Source: Babylonia areolata
Lineage: Eukaryota > Mollusca > Gastropoda > Neogastropoda > Buccinidae
Assembly (NCBI RefSeq): GCF_041734735.1
Contig: NC_134894.1
Location: 57,425,405 to 57,489,404 of the forward strand
Direction: 5' to 3'
Length of the DNA: 64,000 nt
The position numbers and the translations under genes are program-made. Below the pieces are notes generated by a model that was given only the letters and a program-made list of their open reading frames with translations, had not been told where the DNA came from and searched no databases. Below are positions 1 through 12,784 of this stretch, in pieces. Numbering within the stretch: the stretch's first letter is position 1; every line of letters starts with the position of its first letter.

Positions 1-312
1 AAAGCGGTTCACTTTTTGGGGGACATCCGATATATATTTTGTATCTGTATACCTTTGTCCGAATAAAAAAAAAATATTAAAAAAAAATGTTGGGAAAAAA
101 GAGTGGTCGATCTGAGCGGGTACCTACCTCTACACTGAACAGTGGTTGCCCTCACTCAGTCACTATCACATTATCTACTGGTATTAGGGTCTCAAACTAC
201 GGACTTATGAAAGTCTATAGATCGAATTCCGTGGTCTAAAACGGGCACGTCACACTGTGACTGTGTGCAACCCGTAGTGCCAGTTTGTGCACCATGTGCT
301 CAGTGCAAAGGA

Positions 313-551
313 TTAACTCTTTCACCACCAAGTTTCTGTGTGAAAACAGCATAATGGACTTGTTCACTTCAAACTGGGCCAGGAAGCAAATGTTAGTCAC
401 TGTTCTATTGGTGGGGAAACTGGCTGCAGCTGTCAAGCTTGTTACATTGTGAAAAATGGTCTTGTTGACATGACTCTTGATGTCGACTAAGTCGCCAATG
501 GCGCTGCACTGTCAAGTCAACTACAGTCCTCTACGGCAGTGAAAGAGTTAA
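313..551. mobile_element. TTAA-type (piggyBac-like) MITE, 239 bp
   Basis: TTAACTCTTTCACCACC at the left and, inverted, TTAACTCTTTCACTGCC at the right. TTAA ends, inverted repeats and lack of coding sequence define a nonautonomous piggyBac-like element. Confidence 0.75.
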
Positions 552-898
552 TGCTACGTCAGCAAAGAAACGCTGGCATTTGTTGAATTATGCAAACAAT
601 CACACATGCGCGCTTGCTTGCGTCAAATCACACACACACACAACTTCCAAAAACACAGAATCATATCATAATCACGCACACACACGTGTACGCATCTATC
701 TCCTTATCTTTCTTAATGTTTTTTCGTGCCTTGTGGTACATCAGGCTGCCACTAGAGTCCTCCACAACTGCCATGCGCCAATATCTTGTGCTGTCTTAGC
801 AAGCTGTCCCCAAGGGGCGGGTCCCTAGCCATTCCCCTTCATTTCCTTTTCACCATTGTGCAAGTACACAACTGTCAAAGTCTCGAATCACACATTCG

Positions 899-1125
899 TT
901 AACCCTTTCCATACGAACGGCGAAAGAGACGACGTTAACAGCGTTTCACCCCAATTACCATCATCAAAATATTGCAAGTGGAAGGCTCTTATACTGAAAA
1001 CGTGAATGTTGACAATAATACCACAATTCTGACGGCGGAAGCTAAAGGTTGGGTCATTGAGACACCCACTGGACATCCGAGGGGTCTGTGTAGAGGAGAA
1101 GAGAAGACTGGCCGTACTGAGTGAA
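899..1125. mobile_element. TTAA-type MITE, family 2, copy 1
   Basis: TTAACCCTTTCCATACGAAC start. The internal sequence is over 90% like 16094-16321. The right TTAA is worn to GAGTGAATTG. Confidence 0.75.
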
Positions 1126-1421
1126 TTGATTTCTTTCAAGCTGCATGTGTATATATGCACGAGCGCGTATATACTGGATATGCAAACTGCATTAAGAAAT
1201 TGTAATTCTGTAATGTTGTGACCCTGGGCTTCAAGGTCCGAAGGTTAAAGAAAAAGGCATAAGAATATTCTAAGATTCCAGTATTTAAATGAATATCGGT
1301 AACATTACTTGAAGCGCATAATCGTCACTGCACTTTGTGTGTGTATGTGTGTTTACACGTGCATGTTTGTGTGTGTGTGTGTGTGTGTGTGTGAGTGTGT
1401 GTGCGTGTGTGTGAAACTTGA

Positions 1422-1510
1422 CTGAATGACACGGGAAACGAAGTGATGAGCGCCTAAAGACAGCACAAAGTCAGCTCGACCCACGTGGGCAGCCTGTTGT
1501 GCAAATGACT
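1422..1510 (-). mobile_element. Interspersed repeat family C fragment
   Basis: Inverted short match: ACACGGGAAACGAAGTGATG to GCCTGTTGTGCAAATGACT. Confidence 0.5.
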
Positions 1511-1728
1511 TGTGTTTTTAAAGGACTTAGAATTTGGTCTCTCGACAGAGGACAGATGTTACTTTGGTATCCATATCAACGACAATCAATTACTTTGCTC
1601 TTTACTAGTTCTGTTGTCACACATTTCAATACATTACCAAAAGAACTTTCTTTAAGGTGGGTTGTTTGTTTGTATTATTCAGTACATGCTGGTTTCAATG
1701 ACTGAAGTTGTGTACATGCTGGCACAGT

Positions 1729-1766
1729 GTGAGTGAGTGAGTGAGTGAGTGTGTGTGTGAGTGTGA

Positions 1767-1832
<66 letters not shown>
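1729..1832. repeat. (GAGT)n/(GT)n/(GA)n microsatellite
   Basis: Compound simple repeat seen directly. Confidence 0.95.
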
Positions 1833-1835
<3 letters not shown>

Positions 1836-3553
1836 ACACAAGTGAAGCAAATGACGAAATGACTTGATTTTTCTAAAATAAGCATGGCACGTTTGCAGTC
1901 TCTCTACATGTTTTTCTCATCTGCAGATGATAAATTAACTGAAGTTAAATTTGCGGATCAAATGTACAAAAGTCACCACTCTATTCTCACACACCTGTCT
2001 TGCTCTTCATCCTCTCAAAAAAAAACAAACAACAAAAAAAACCCCAACAAAATCACAACAGAAACATATTTCTTCATCTTTTATTTCCTCCTTTGTACAT
2101 ATCAAGACAAAATGAGCGTAATGTGCAGTTCAGAAAATAAAACATTTCTTTTTTTCATTTGCCATCACGTATAAAGTTTCAATTAAAAAAAAAAAAAGAA
2201 AAAAAAAAAGTGAACTAAGAAGAAACTATAGTAAGTGTATGACAAAATGTATGATACAAAAACCCTATCACAATATTTGTCTCCTCCATCTCTGCCAATA
2301 TAAAGTGCTGCTAATTCACAATAAACGGAAGATAAAACAAATCCAATTTCATTTGATCTTCTCAGAGCAGAACATATATCAAGGAATGAGTTCATTATCA
2401 CTGATAGAATATGATGGGACAATTTGCTGAATCATAAAATTGTAATCAAACTTGTCCCAAACCAAGTCTTCAAGGTTTAGTTACTAGTAGGTCCTTGCCT
2501 AAGCCGAACAGAAAAGCGTATATGAGAATATTGTCATATTATTGAATCTTTTCTATTCACATCAATGTTGGTTGTTTGCTGGTTTTATTTTGTTTAGCTG
2601 CAATAGTTACAAAATCCTTTAGGAAAAACCAAAGCAAAACACAAAAAGAACACCAACTTAAATGCCATTCAGTTAGCTGGGCAAAAAACATGACTACAAA
2701 CATCAATATTTTGCACAACTTCTATAGAATTTTGTGAAAACCTTAACAAAATCCTCCAGTCCAAATCAAGGAACTTATTTCATATATCTTGAAATCATTT
2801 CATATTTGATTGAATGAAACAATTCTGAGACTTTAACTACTTGCACAATAAAATATAACTAGAAGACCTCCACAATTAGTTTTGAATTCATGCACAACTG
2901 ACCTACCAGCCTTTGAGTTTGCATGTGTTGGAATGCAGGCATTTTCCAGTATGCTGTTCCGCATGTGTGTATACCTTTGTTCTTCTATGTCTATGTGTGC
3001 ATACACAATTAAAACCATAAAAAGGAACATGTCAACGTTTCATTTAGTAATTATGAATCATATACATTTTTTCCTCAACAAAAAAAAGAAGAAAAAAAAT
3101 CAATAAAAAGAGTGAAGGCTGCCATGATTCCATCCAGAGACAGTCCACATCAATCTACCGACACTGGTTAAAGGTTAAAGGTCTCTGAGCCTTTTCTGGC
3201 CATTGCAGCAGTGAAGTCATATCCACTGTGTGGAACGTAGGAAGGTGGGGCCCAATCCTCTCCTTCCACCATTTTAACCTTCCCAAACTGAAGTCGGGTA
3301 CCCATTCACACATAAGTGGAGGAATTCTGAGTAAAGTGCCGAACTGGGGACTCCAAAATGATCCCTTACCGATGCTGGTCACTGGTACTAAATCACTACC
3401 AGTACCAGCACAAAAGTGGAGGGGGAAAATCAACATGAACACTAAGATGTGAGTAAAGGGTGAACAAATATTTTTCAAATATTTCATTTTATGATGGTAG
3501 GTGATGATGAGAAAGAATTATCACACTTGTCTGAATCACAAATTTCATATGTT
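1833..3553. other. Noncoding stretch; possible 3' UTR of the distal Psq exon at its right end
   Basis: AT-rich, with A/T runs. The part at 3160-3487 has a GTACCCATTCACAC-type block that recalls an old SINE body. Nothing else supported. Confidence 0.3.
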
Positions 3554-3771
3554 TCATCTTAATGTCCGAAGCTTGTATTTGGTCCATCGGTCCCTGACTG
3601 TGGTCCAAGGCACACCAGCGCATCTGGCTGACTGTCTAATTGAGTGCCCTTGGCACACTAATTCCAGAGCTATCTGCATGGCTGAGTCTGAGTAACTGTT
3701 ACATGACTGTCTGTATCGGTCGTTTGCCTGGAAGCTGGGAAAATCCCCTTCAAAAGATCCCTGTTTGTGTG
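3554..3771 (-). CDS. Alternative last exon with one Pipsqueak (Psq) domain
   Basis: The acceptor GGTTTTTCTCTCTCAG precedes base 3771 and enters in phase 1, giving 71 residues to a TAA. A second good acceptor, TTTCTGTGTTCCAG (exon from 3804), is also phase 1 and would add 11 residues. The C-terminal half is a Psq helix-turn-helix: YSDSAMQIALELVCQGHSI, then SARCAGVPWTTVRDRW and KYKL, ending the protein within a few residues. It is more diverged than the pair at 12785-13758. It is the most distal candidate terminal exon, about 31 kb from the constant exons. An independent single-exon gene is less likely because no ATG precedes the domain in a sensible context. Confidence 0.62.
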
Positions 3772-4007
3772 CTGAGAGAGAAAAACCTGGTCCACCTGGG
3801 CCAACTGGAACACAGAAACACCACCCATCTTTGATTTGTGGAAGTGAATGCCACTCACACATGCATCTTCATACACTGATGCTCAAACATGGTGTTTTCA
3901 TTCAACTCACACACACACACACACAACACACACCACCACACAAGTCCTCACACACAGAGCAATGGGTATGATGATGAATGCAAAGTTGATAAGTACAGGT
4001 AGTTGAC

Positions 4008-4210
4008 TGATTGATTGATATGGATTGATATAGTGCCCATCCTTGGTCAGAGACCAAGCTCTAAGTGCTTTACAAACACGGGGTCATTTGCACAACAGGC
4101 TGCCTACCTGAGCAGAGCTGACTGACGGCTGCCACTGGGCACTCATCATTCGTTTCCTGTGTCATTCAGTCAGATTTCAGGCACGCACTCATACACACTC
4201 AGACAGACAT
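4008..4210 (+). mobile_element. Interspersed repeat family C, copy 1
   Basis: Shares ATATAGTGCC, GGTCAGAGAC, GCTTTACAAACA, GTCATTTGCACA and TTTCCTGT in order with 52790-53060. Probably the 3' region of another SINE; no tRNA head seen. Confidence 0.6.
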
Positions 4211-4669
4211 GTAACATCTTATGTTTATGACCGTTTTGGGTTTTTTTGGGTTTTTTTTTTACCCCGCCATGTAGATAGCGAGTCATACTGAGCAACTGAT
4301 AAAAAGTGGATGCACACTACTTGAAACGGGAAGTCCATCAGACTTCAAGGTCAGAGTTGTGCATGAATTCATCACCTTTTAAAAACAGCTGATTTTCCAT
4401 GTCCAATAAGATCACATCATTTATAGCCCATCTGATTACTAAGGCCACCTCATGGTTTCCGATACACTTAAAAAAAGAACTAAAATTAAAACTTAAACAA
4501 AAAAAAAAAAACAACCGGCACACTAACAATCTTCCCCAACTAAAAAGCACAAACAGAAACAATTGCATTTTTTAAGAAAGCCAAAGCTAATATTTTGTGA
4601 TGGGTGAAGAAGAACGAGCTCAATTACTGCTGCAGAACATTACACCACAATGAAATATAATAAAGATGC

Positions 4670-5271
4670 CTAGAGATGAGAATATTCACAAGAACACATA
4701 GAAGACTCTCAATTAAAAGGGGATAGGAGGAATTAAAACCTTTAAGTTTAATGTTGTGTTACGACATTTTTCTTGCTAGGTATTCAACACGCATTTTAAC
4801 ATCCAGTACAATGTGTGTGTGGGATATCCTTGCTGATGAGATTTCAAAACATACATACTATTCACATAATACAGATGCCGAGAGTCAAGAATATTCACAG
4901 GAACAAAGAGAAGACACTCCTCATTCAAATAACTCTAAACTGAAAGGGGATAGGAGGAATTAAAATGGGCGCAATAGCCCAGTGGTTTAAGCACTGGACT
5001 TTCAATCTGAGGGTCCCAGATTTGAATCATGGTAACGGCGCCTAGTAGGTAAAGGGTGGAGATTTTTCCGATCTCCCAAGTCAGTATATCTGCAGACCTG
5101 CTAGTGCCTGAACCCCCTTCAAGTGTATACGCACACAGAAGATCAAATACACACGTTAAAGATCCTGTAATCCATATCAGTGTTCGGTGGGTTATGGAGA
5201 CACGAAAATACCCAGCATGCATGAACCACGGCAGAGTCATCAGCAAGTCGATGTTGGTCATGTAACGGAAA

Positions 5272-5303
<32 letters not shown>

Positions 5304-5395
5304 AGAAAACCATTGAGTTTAATGTTGTGTTGACATTTTTCTTGCAGTACCCATCAGGGGTAGGTGCAGGATTTAAACATCCATGTTTGGATACC
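4670..5395 (+). repeat. Local direct duplication, second unit split by a SINE
   Basis: Unit 1 (about 4670-4810) and unit 2 (about 4875-4965 plus 5309-5395) share GAATATTCACA, GGGGATAGGAGGAATTAAAA, GTTTAATGTTGTGTT and CATTTTTCTTGC. The family B SINE sits only in unit 2. Confidence 0.75.
4966..5308 (+). mobile_element. tRNA-headed SINE family B, copy 1
   Basis: Head GGGCGCAATAGCCCAGTGG, later TTTGAATCATGG (B-box region), body with GATCCTGTAATCCATATCAG, tail of GAA repeats. Inserted in the second unit of a local duplication. Confidence 0.82.
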
Positions 5396-5714
5396 CTATC
5401 AAATGCTGACAGACATACATCTTTAATGTAAATATTTGATCTTATACTTTAAGTATACACACAAAGGAAATTCAGATATCACACATGTTGACCTTGAAGA
5501 ATGGAATAGATAAAAAAAAAAAATCTGATCAGAACAGCTAGGATTCTGACCAATGAGCTTTCAAGATGTAAACTAAGACTTTCACCAACTGGTTATCGTG
5601 CCTGTCATTTGCTGTTCACAATGACCATACTACCCAAGGAGATGAAAATGATAAAGCAATTACATTCTTTAACAATAAAAAAAATCTAAATTACTGAAAA
5701 AGTAAGGACAGGAC

Positions 5715-5806
<92 letters not shown>

Positions 5807-6329
5807 TGCAAAATCATGAAATGTCTGGATTACAAACCCAAAATAACATACAAAATGTACAAACACAGAATATGAATGGCAATGAAAGGGTAAAATGATA
5901 CACACAAGTACATACTAGTAAATATCAATTTTGTATAAAAAAAACAACAACAACACACATACCAACCATATTACAAATGATTTTTAATATTTTCAAATTA
6001 ACGTCATCTAAATCCCAAGGAAATAATGTATACAAAAATTTATATCTGACAAAGACACAGATTTATGTCTGACAAAGACAGATGAGCAATAAAGTGCACA
6101 AAAGTAAACAAAAAGGTTGGGTTTTTTTTTTGTTTTTTAAACAAAAAAAGACAAGACACCCCTCTCCACATATCATCAATTCAGAAAAATGGATGGTCAA
6201 ACCATACATTTTTCACCACATGTGCCGGAACAAAACAAACACTATGAAAGAAAGGTCACACATAAGAGCTGTTATAAAAAATATCAATCATGTGAAGGCC
6301 CAAACTGTTTCAACTATGCACTGACCATC
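5396..6329. other. Intronic AT-rich stretch
   Basis: Apart from the GA microsatellite nothing is seen. Confidence 0.3.
5718..5804. repeat. (GA)n microsatellite
   Basis: 87 bases of GA with one interruption (AAGAG). Confidence 0.95.
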
Positions 6330-6841
6330 ACCAAAAACTAGCACACTTCCTCTTTAACAAACCTGATACCATCCCACACTGGACTCCGTTATAACGACCA
6401 AGCAGACAGGGCAGCAAAAAGGGGAGCAAAAAATCATATAGATAGTATAAAAGTATATTGCCCATTGTCATACAAGGAAATAAGCAATATACTAGAAAGA
6501 GACTTTTATAGGTGCTTGAATTCAAGTCTAAAACCTCGTCAGTTGACTCTCTCAGACTTTGGTCCGATTCGCAGACCAATTCGGAGTTTAGCTCTCAGAC
6601 TATTATCAAATTCATTACGGACCAAGTATTGTTCTAATGTCAAGTGCATATGCTTTAGTAACCTGACAATTGAGCATATAATTTTTCACTGTAGTTTGAT
6701 GAAGCCTTTTGTACACGAAAGTGTGTCTTCACAAGTGACTGAGAACGTTGATGTTTTTGACTTTTTGCATTCATTATTAGTTGTTTCGCTTGTCAGTTTA
6801 ACGACTTCTCTTTTACGAAGTCCTTTAAGTAATTTCCTGTA
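6330..6841 (+). mobile_element. LINE 3' ORF2 fragment (RNase H end and C-terminal Cys motif)
   Basis: Frames on the plus strand give IPHWTPL, then YNDQADRAAKRG (the closing RNase H motif of I/Jockey-like LINEs) and CICFSNLTIEHIIFHC, the usual Cys/His motif near the end of such ORFs. At least one frame change lies between the RNase H part and the rest. Ends at a stop at 6841. Confidence 0.65.
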
Positions 6842-7372
6842 ACTGTATTTAGAGTTGTTTTGTTGTTGTTGTTTTTTTTTTCTTCCAAATTTCACCCACA
6901 TTTTTACCCTCATTTGCCCAGTTTCTCCCAACCCTCCATTCATCCACATCTCCCACCCCTTCTAACCGATAATACTCAGACGTATTCATAAATACTTTAA
7001 CAAAATGTCTTCAATCACCGATATCTGTGAATTCCTCCTACAAACCTGAGATGGTCATTCAGACGAGTGCTCTTTCAGTATCAATTCAAAGGACCATCTC
7101 AATGTGATATCACCACCAATGACAACTGCCCTGACTGAAATCCTCAGACTGTAGTCCAGACCTTGCTCCTGAAGGATCTGCAGTAACCTTCACTGCAATG
7201 ACTGGGTTGTCAATGTCAGGAGTGATGAAAGGAAACTTTAATCACCGTCATGCAGAAATTCAAAGATCCAACGTTATGAACTTGTGATCTTTATATCAAA
7301 GTCATGGTGACATGTTAGTTTCAGCAATTATTTAAAGTTAATGAGTTGCGCAAGTTGCATCAAAATAAGAAA

Positions 7373-7953
7373 AACAAGAGAGGCAAGGCCTTCAAGACTC
7401 ACTTGTGACTGAGAGTAAAACACACAAGCTTTTTATGTTTTGAGTATAATTACAAAATGTAATGTTTAAGATGAGAAAGATCAGTTTAAAGCAAATTAAC
7501 TCCCCTAGCATTAATTACAGAGTAATTTCCCTTTTTTACTATCTGCACCAAAACGTTTGCAAAATAAATAAAACTTCCATGCTTAGCAAAAGAAGTTCCT
7601 GTTTGAACAAAAAATGATAATAATGACTGTTCTTGTTGTTGGGTCAGAATATCAGATCAAAGTGCCAAGTTTAGAGAATACAAAAAATATAAATATAACA
7701 GTAAATGCAGTTTGCATATAATTAGGCTTCATTATTTATTTTTTTGTGCCCATCCCAGAGGTGCAATATTGTTTTGAACAAGATGACTGGAAAGAACTGA
7801 ATTTTTCCTATTTTTATGCCTAATTTGGTGTCAACTGACAAAGTATTTGCAGAGACAATGTCAATGTTAAAGTTTACCACGGACACACAGACACACACAC
7901 AGACAACCGAACACCGGGTTAAAACATACTTTGTTTACACAAGTGAGTCAAAA
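7373..7953 (-). mobile_element. Foldback-ended repeat family F, full copy
   Basis: Inverted copy: ends ACAAGAGAGGCAAGGCCTTC (left) and GTTTACACAAGTGAGTC (right). Matches 48657-49165 and 50372-50966 along its length. It is a noncoding 0.5-0.6 kb element with GACTCACTTGTG at both ends. Confidence 0.75.
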
Positions 7954-7958
7954 ATTGC

Positions 7959-8192
7959 TTAACTCATTAAGCTCTGTGCCCAAGCACTGCTCTCGCATCA
8001 AAATTTGTCTCATTAATATGTTTTTCACGTTCCTACACATGATTAAACCACAAGGAAAGGGGGCTGAACAGTACTTCCAGAAAATCCACACTTAATCTAG
8101 AAGAAAAACAGTATATTTTCCGCAATTTTTCTGCATCAATATGGCGCAGAAGCCTGCCATAGCTGTAAACTCCCCAGGGTTGAATGGGTTAA
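7959..8192. mobile_element. TTAA-type MITE, 234 bp
   Basis: Left CTTAACTCATTAAGCTCTG, right (inverted) CTTAACCCATTCAACCCTG. Sits directly beside the foldback repeat ending at 7953. No coding sequence. Confidence 0.6.
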
Positions 8193-8296
8193 GCACTACT
8201 GTCGTAAAGAGCTCATAATAAAAAAAGAAGAAGAAATCTTTGAAAGAGCACACAGCAATGCATATGTAGGTCATATTGTAAGGAAGTAAAAAATGA

Positions 8297-8672
8297 CGGG
8301 CGCAACAGCTGAATGGTAAGCGTTGGGCTTTCAGTCTGAGGGTCCCGGGTTCGAATCATGGTGACGCCACCTGGTGGGTAAACTGTAAAAGGGTGGAGAT
8401 TTTTGCGATTTCCCAGGTCAACATATGTACAGACCTGCCAGTGCCTGAAACTCCTTCGTGTGTATATGCAAGCAGATGATCAAATACGCACATTGAAGAT
8501 CCTGTAATCCATGTCAGTGTTCGGTGGGTTATGGAAACAAGAACATACCCAGCTGCACACCCCCGAAAGCGGAGTATGGCTGCGTACATGGCGGGGTAAA
8601 AGCCCATTTGTGTATATACAAGTGAACGTGGGAATTGCAGCCCATGAATGAAGGAGAAGAAGAAGAAGAAGG
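8297..8672 (+). mobile_element. tRNA-headed SINE family B, copy 2
   Basis: Head GGGCGCAACAGCTGAATGG, B box GGTTCGAATC, body with GATCCTGTAATCCATGTCAG, and a longer 3' part reading AGCCCATTTGTGTATATACA before the GAAGAAGAA tail. Confidence 0.85.
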
Positions 8673-10544
8673 AGGTCAACTAAATGGCACAAAATAAAAT
8701 TGGCACACATACTGTTTTCTTCACTCTAATCTTGAACCATGGTCATGGCAATTCTGATAAAAAAAAGAAGAAATTTTCCACAGATATTCCAATTGTGTAC
8801 CATTTCTATTCAAAGTGCACTGGCAAACAGATCCAAACACACAAAAATGCCTGTCCAATAATGAAACGTGCATACATGTCAATCAAACTTATTCTCAGGT
8901 GAAGGAAATCGCGGTCTTTACTTTCTCCTGTGAGATTGAAGACCCAACTCTTAATCAAAGCAAAGGTTTTTAATGCCGGCATCCCATACAAAGCAGGAAA
9001 CCACAAGCAAGATCTTCTTTCATTCATCCTTTTTTCCCTCCTGACCATCAGTAACAATCATTTAATCATCCCCCCATTCCCCTGCTTTTTTTTTTCTTTC
9101 TGTCAGAAATCGGGAGACCAAGAAAAAGAAGTTGACATTATACTGCTTATATAACTGGATAACAGTTTCAGTCAAGGACACACACACACACACACACACA
9201 CAAAGATATGACAATACCTTCTTCTATTTCAAGTGGGAAAGCTTCCAAAGAAAAGTCTACAAAAAAGAGCAATTACAGATGTAATCAAAGCATCAAAGTT
9301 ACAACTACAATAAAGAGCAATTGCAGAAGGAATTACAGCATCTAAGTTACAACTACAAAACAGATAAATTCTTCCACAAAATCTGCCATATCAGTTATTA
9401 CAAAAACGACATATCAATTAAAAAAAAAAAAAAACATAAAAAGAGGGCACCTTTTTCACTGCCACAAGGAAAGCCCCTAAAAAAAAGTCTGCTACGATAA
9501 GCAAATAAAAGCAGTTACAGAAATATTCATTGCATACAAGTTTGAGGCTGCGATGTAAAAATTTCAACAAAGACAGTCATACAAACAAAATTCACATCTC
9601 AATCATTCAGTGACACATTAACTAGTTCAAAATGCAGTATTGCTGGTATAGACAATGCAGTAAACATCAATAGCAAAAGGTATCAATACACACTGAATGA
9701 ACGCATGGGTAAACCACAGTTCTCATACAATATCAAAATACCCTCTAGGGGCGAGAAAAAATACAAGAAAAGACCATCACTAGCACAGAAGATGAAAGCA
9801 CAGATTGTTTTGCCTGACATTAAACTTTTGCTTAACATTAAAGAAGTGAATTTAAATACACCAAAATTTCATTTGATATTCAAAGCGCACATTTCATTTG
9901 ACATTTTCAGTGAAATAACAAATGAATTGAATGCAAAAATTTGATTTATTTTGAAATCATTCCACTTACATTTCAGACTGAAGGAAAAACAGTTCCTCCG
10001 TGTATGACCTAAGTTACACTAAAATAAATTCCTTTTCAAGCACTTTACAACCTAATCTGACATTACATCACACTGAAGTATATGTTCACAGTTGTAAAAC
10101 AGGAACTGCTTCATGTCCGTTAATAAAATATAACAAAATAATATTTCTATTGTCATGATTCAGTTCATAGCCCAAGTAACAGGGGGGTACAGTGATTATA
10201 AAAAGTAAACAGTACAAGAATTTCATAATGCACACAAAAACACATATTCAACAAAAATTTTACAAACATATACAAGAACCAATCTGACCATCCAAATAAT
10301 CCTAACCCTTTTTGGCCACATTCCTTTTGATCTGTCTGATAGGAGAGAAAGAGACAGACAGACAAACAGACAGAGAGAGAGAGGTGGAAGGAAGGGGTAC
10401 AGGGATTTTCAGAATATTCCTCTACCTCCTCAATGACACAAAAAGCCACATTCCTCTGTGTAGAATTTTTATGACTGTTTAATTAAAACCTGGCATTCAG
10501 ATAAATCAGGAAGGTCCAATGCATGCATGCAAATGTTAAGCACA

Positions 10545-10590
<46 letters not shown>

Positions 10591-10640
10591 CGCGTGTGTA
10601 TGCGTCTTGTACTGTATTGCATTGTATTATATTGTATTGT
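8673..10640. other. Intronic stretch without recognised features
   Basis: AT-rich; short CA run near 9179-9202 and a 48-base duplicated block (GAGCAATTACAG / GAGCAATTGCAG) at 9267-9362. No exon seen. Confidence 0.3.
10550..10588. repeat. (GA)n microsatellite
   Basis: Simple repeat followed by a short TGCGCGTGTG run. Confidence 0.95.
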
Positions 10641-10647
10641 GCTTCTC

Positions 10648-10987
10648 ATTTGTCATGATAGATTTATCTGTGTGAAATCTGGAAAGCTCTCCACTGGGAG
10701 AGAGTATTGCTACACTGAGTGCACCACCTATTTTTTTTGTTTTGTTTAGTTTTTTTTTTCCCTGCCTGCAACAGTATTTGTTTCCCTATCAATGTGGATT
10801 TTTCTACAGTAGTCTGCCAGGGGCAACCCTGTTCTAGCCATTGGTTCTTTAACATGTGGAGTGATGGCCTAGAGGTAACGCGTCCGCCCAGGAAGCGAGA
10901 GAATCTGAGCGCGCTGGTTCGAATCACGGCTCAGCCGCCGATACTTTCTCCCCCTCCACTAGACCTTGAGTGGTGGTCTGGACGCTA

Positions 10988-11018
<31 letters not shown>

Positions 11019-11421
11019 CGTGTGCAGCATGCACTTAGCGCACATAAAAGAACCCACGGCAACAAAAGGGTTGTTCCTGGCAAAATTCTGTAGAAAAATC
11101 CACTGCGATAGGAAAAACAAATAAAACTGCACGCAGGAAAAAAAAACAAAAAAAAAAGGGTGGCGCTGTAGTGTAGCGACGCGCTCTCCCTGGGGAGAGC
11201 AGCCCGAATTTCACACAGAGAAATCTGTTGTGATAAAAAGAAATACAAATACAAATGTGCTAAGTATATGCTGCCCACAGGACCTTGACTCAGGGTTCAG
11301 CCCACCACTCAAGGTCTAGTGGAGAAGGAGAAAATACTAGCGAATGTGGGCTTCGAACCTGTACACACAGATTCTCTCGCTCCCTAGATGGATGCGCTAC
11401 CTCTAACGCCAACACTCCACT
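10648..11421 (-). mobile_element. tRNA-headed SINE family A, older copy, split
   Basis: Two minus-strand halves (10648-10858 and 11255-11421) are separated by a younger plus-strand copy. The 3' part keeps GGATTTTTCTACAGTAG and the head keeps the CTAGATGGATGCG region. More diverged than its invader. Confidence 0.75.
10859..11254 (+). mobile_element. tRNA-headed SINE family A, nested young copy
   Basis: Head GAGTGATGGCCTAGAGGTAA (A-box-like) and GGTTCGAATC (B box), then a conserved body and an AAATACAAATACAA tail. ATGTG direct repeats flank it, and the sequence either side rejoins the older antisense copy. Confidence 0.85.
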
Positions 11422-11432
11422 TGTGTGTTACA

Positions 11433-12784
11433 GGAAGAGTGAATAAGTAAGGGATGGGGGAAGAGGAGGGGAGAGAGACAGACAGACAGAGAGGGAGAGA
11501 AAGGCAGAAAGACAACAACAACAAAAAAAGAGTACAGAAGAGACAAAGTAAGGGCATTGCCAGCTTACCACAATGTTTTGGTGGCATTGCATACTATTCA
11601 AGTAAGAAAATGAGTATCAGAAATATGTTTACAGTAATGTTGTATGTGTTCTTTTATGTGTTTTGGGTGGGTGAAAAAAACAAAACAACAACAACAACAA
11701 CAAAAAAAAAAAAACAGACAGAGAAAAAGAATGAACGAGAATTTAGGTTTTGAATATACGGATGGCAGAATGGCCTACTGCGCAAATCTGCAAATTGTCA
11801 AAATGTTAAGTAAAAGCAGCTTTAAAAGAAAGGCAAAATAACAGAATCCTGAAAACTCAGTTGCTGGACAACTGACCCACCCACAAGAGGAGGAAAAACA
11901 TTATCTCATGAAGTTCTTGGACAGAAACAATTTGTGTTTTAAAAAGATGACCCCTGACTTCTGTTGCCTCTGATCCTTGCTATAGCAATAACCCCAGCAT
12001 GGATTCGACACAGAAATGTAAATGACCAGAAAAAAAACAAACAAACCATAACCCCCCCCCCCCCCCCCCCAAATCCTGATACCAGCAGGTTTCTATAACA
12101 TTCAAAACAAAACAAACAAAAAAATACTTTAAAAACTAACACATTTCAGCTGTACACACTGAGTTGCAAACAACTCAGATACGCTGGTGAAGTGGTTTCA
12201 GGGCTTGAGAGATGAAATGAAGTTTTCAAAATAAACTCTAATCACCTTTCAGACTCAACACTATTTCCAAGTCCAAATGATATGGTCTCCTGGCATCCTC
12301 ACTGTCCACCGCAAATAAATTTCTTTACTGGTAAAACATGAACTCTCTTTATAGAAAACGAAAGAAAAAGAAACAATCTTTTAGGCAGTCTCTAACATGA
12401 CCTCTCCAAACAGAAAGGTCTCAGAGTACTCTTTCCTACAATGCCAACATGAATCATCATGCATGTGTACCAGATTAAAGGCACATCTGTGTCAAGAGCA
12501 GAAACAACTGGCTACATCCAAAACTTTCTTATGAGGCAGCTCCTGCTGAACAACCATGACCACCTATAGAGAACTGGATGCCTGTATCAGTTCATCAGTA
12601 GCGCAGGGCTCATGGCATTTTATCAGAATTACCTGTATGGCATGTCTAGTAGCAAACTACTGACAATTTCAAACAGAAACGGTAAACAAGCGAAATCTGT
12701 ATCTTCATTCGAAACAATATGCTTCATTTCTGTATTCTGCCCTCAGGTATGGGCAGAAAATCCAAGGTCACCACTGCACACTAA
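11433..12784. other. Noncoding stretch below the double-Psq exon, with poly-C
   Basis: The right part is probably 3' UTR of the exon ending at 12785. A poly-C run of about 19 bases lies at 12052-12070. No polyadenylation signal was settled. Confidence 0.35.

Noticed and set aside
236-436. Minus-strand 66-codon frame near the window start
   Set aside because: It overlaps the TTAA-type MITE at 313-551 and has no domain.
3155-3487. Minus-strand 110-codon frame as a further variable exon
   Set aside because: No convincing acceptor in phase 1, no domain, and part of it resembles an old interspersed repeat (GTACCCATTCACAC block).
5716-5898. Open frame of Arg-Glu repeats
   Set aside because: It is a translation of the GA microsatellite.
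9705-9944. Plus-strand 79-codon frame
   Set aside because: Lys-rich, AT-driven frame with no domain or splice signals.
10859-10930. tRNA gene at the SINE head
   Set aside because: A and B boxes are present but the stretch does not fold into a full cloverleaf by eye and is always joined to the same SINE body in several copies.
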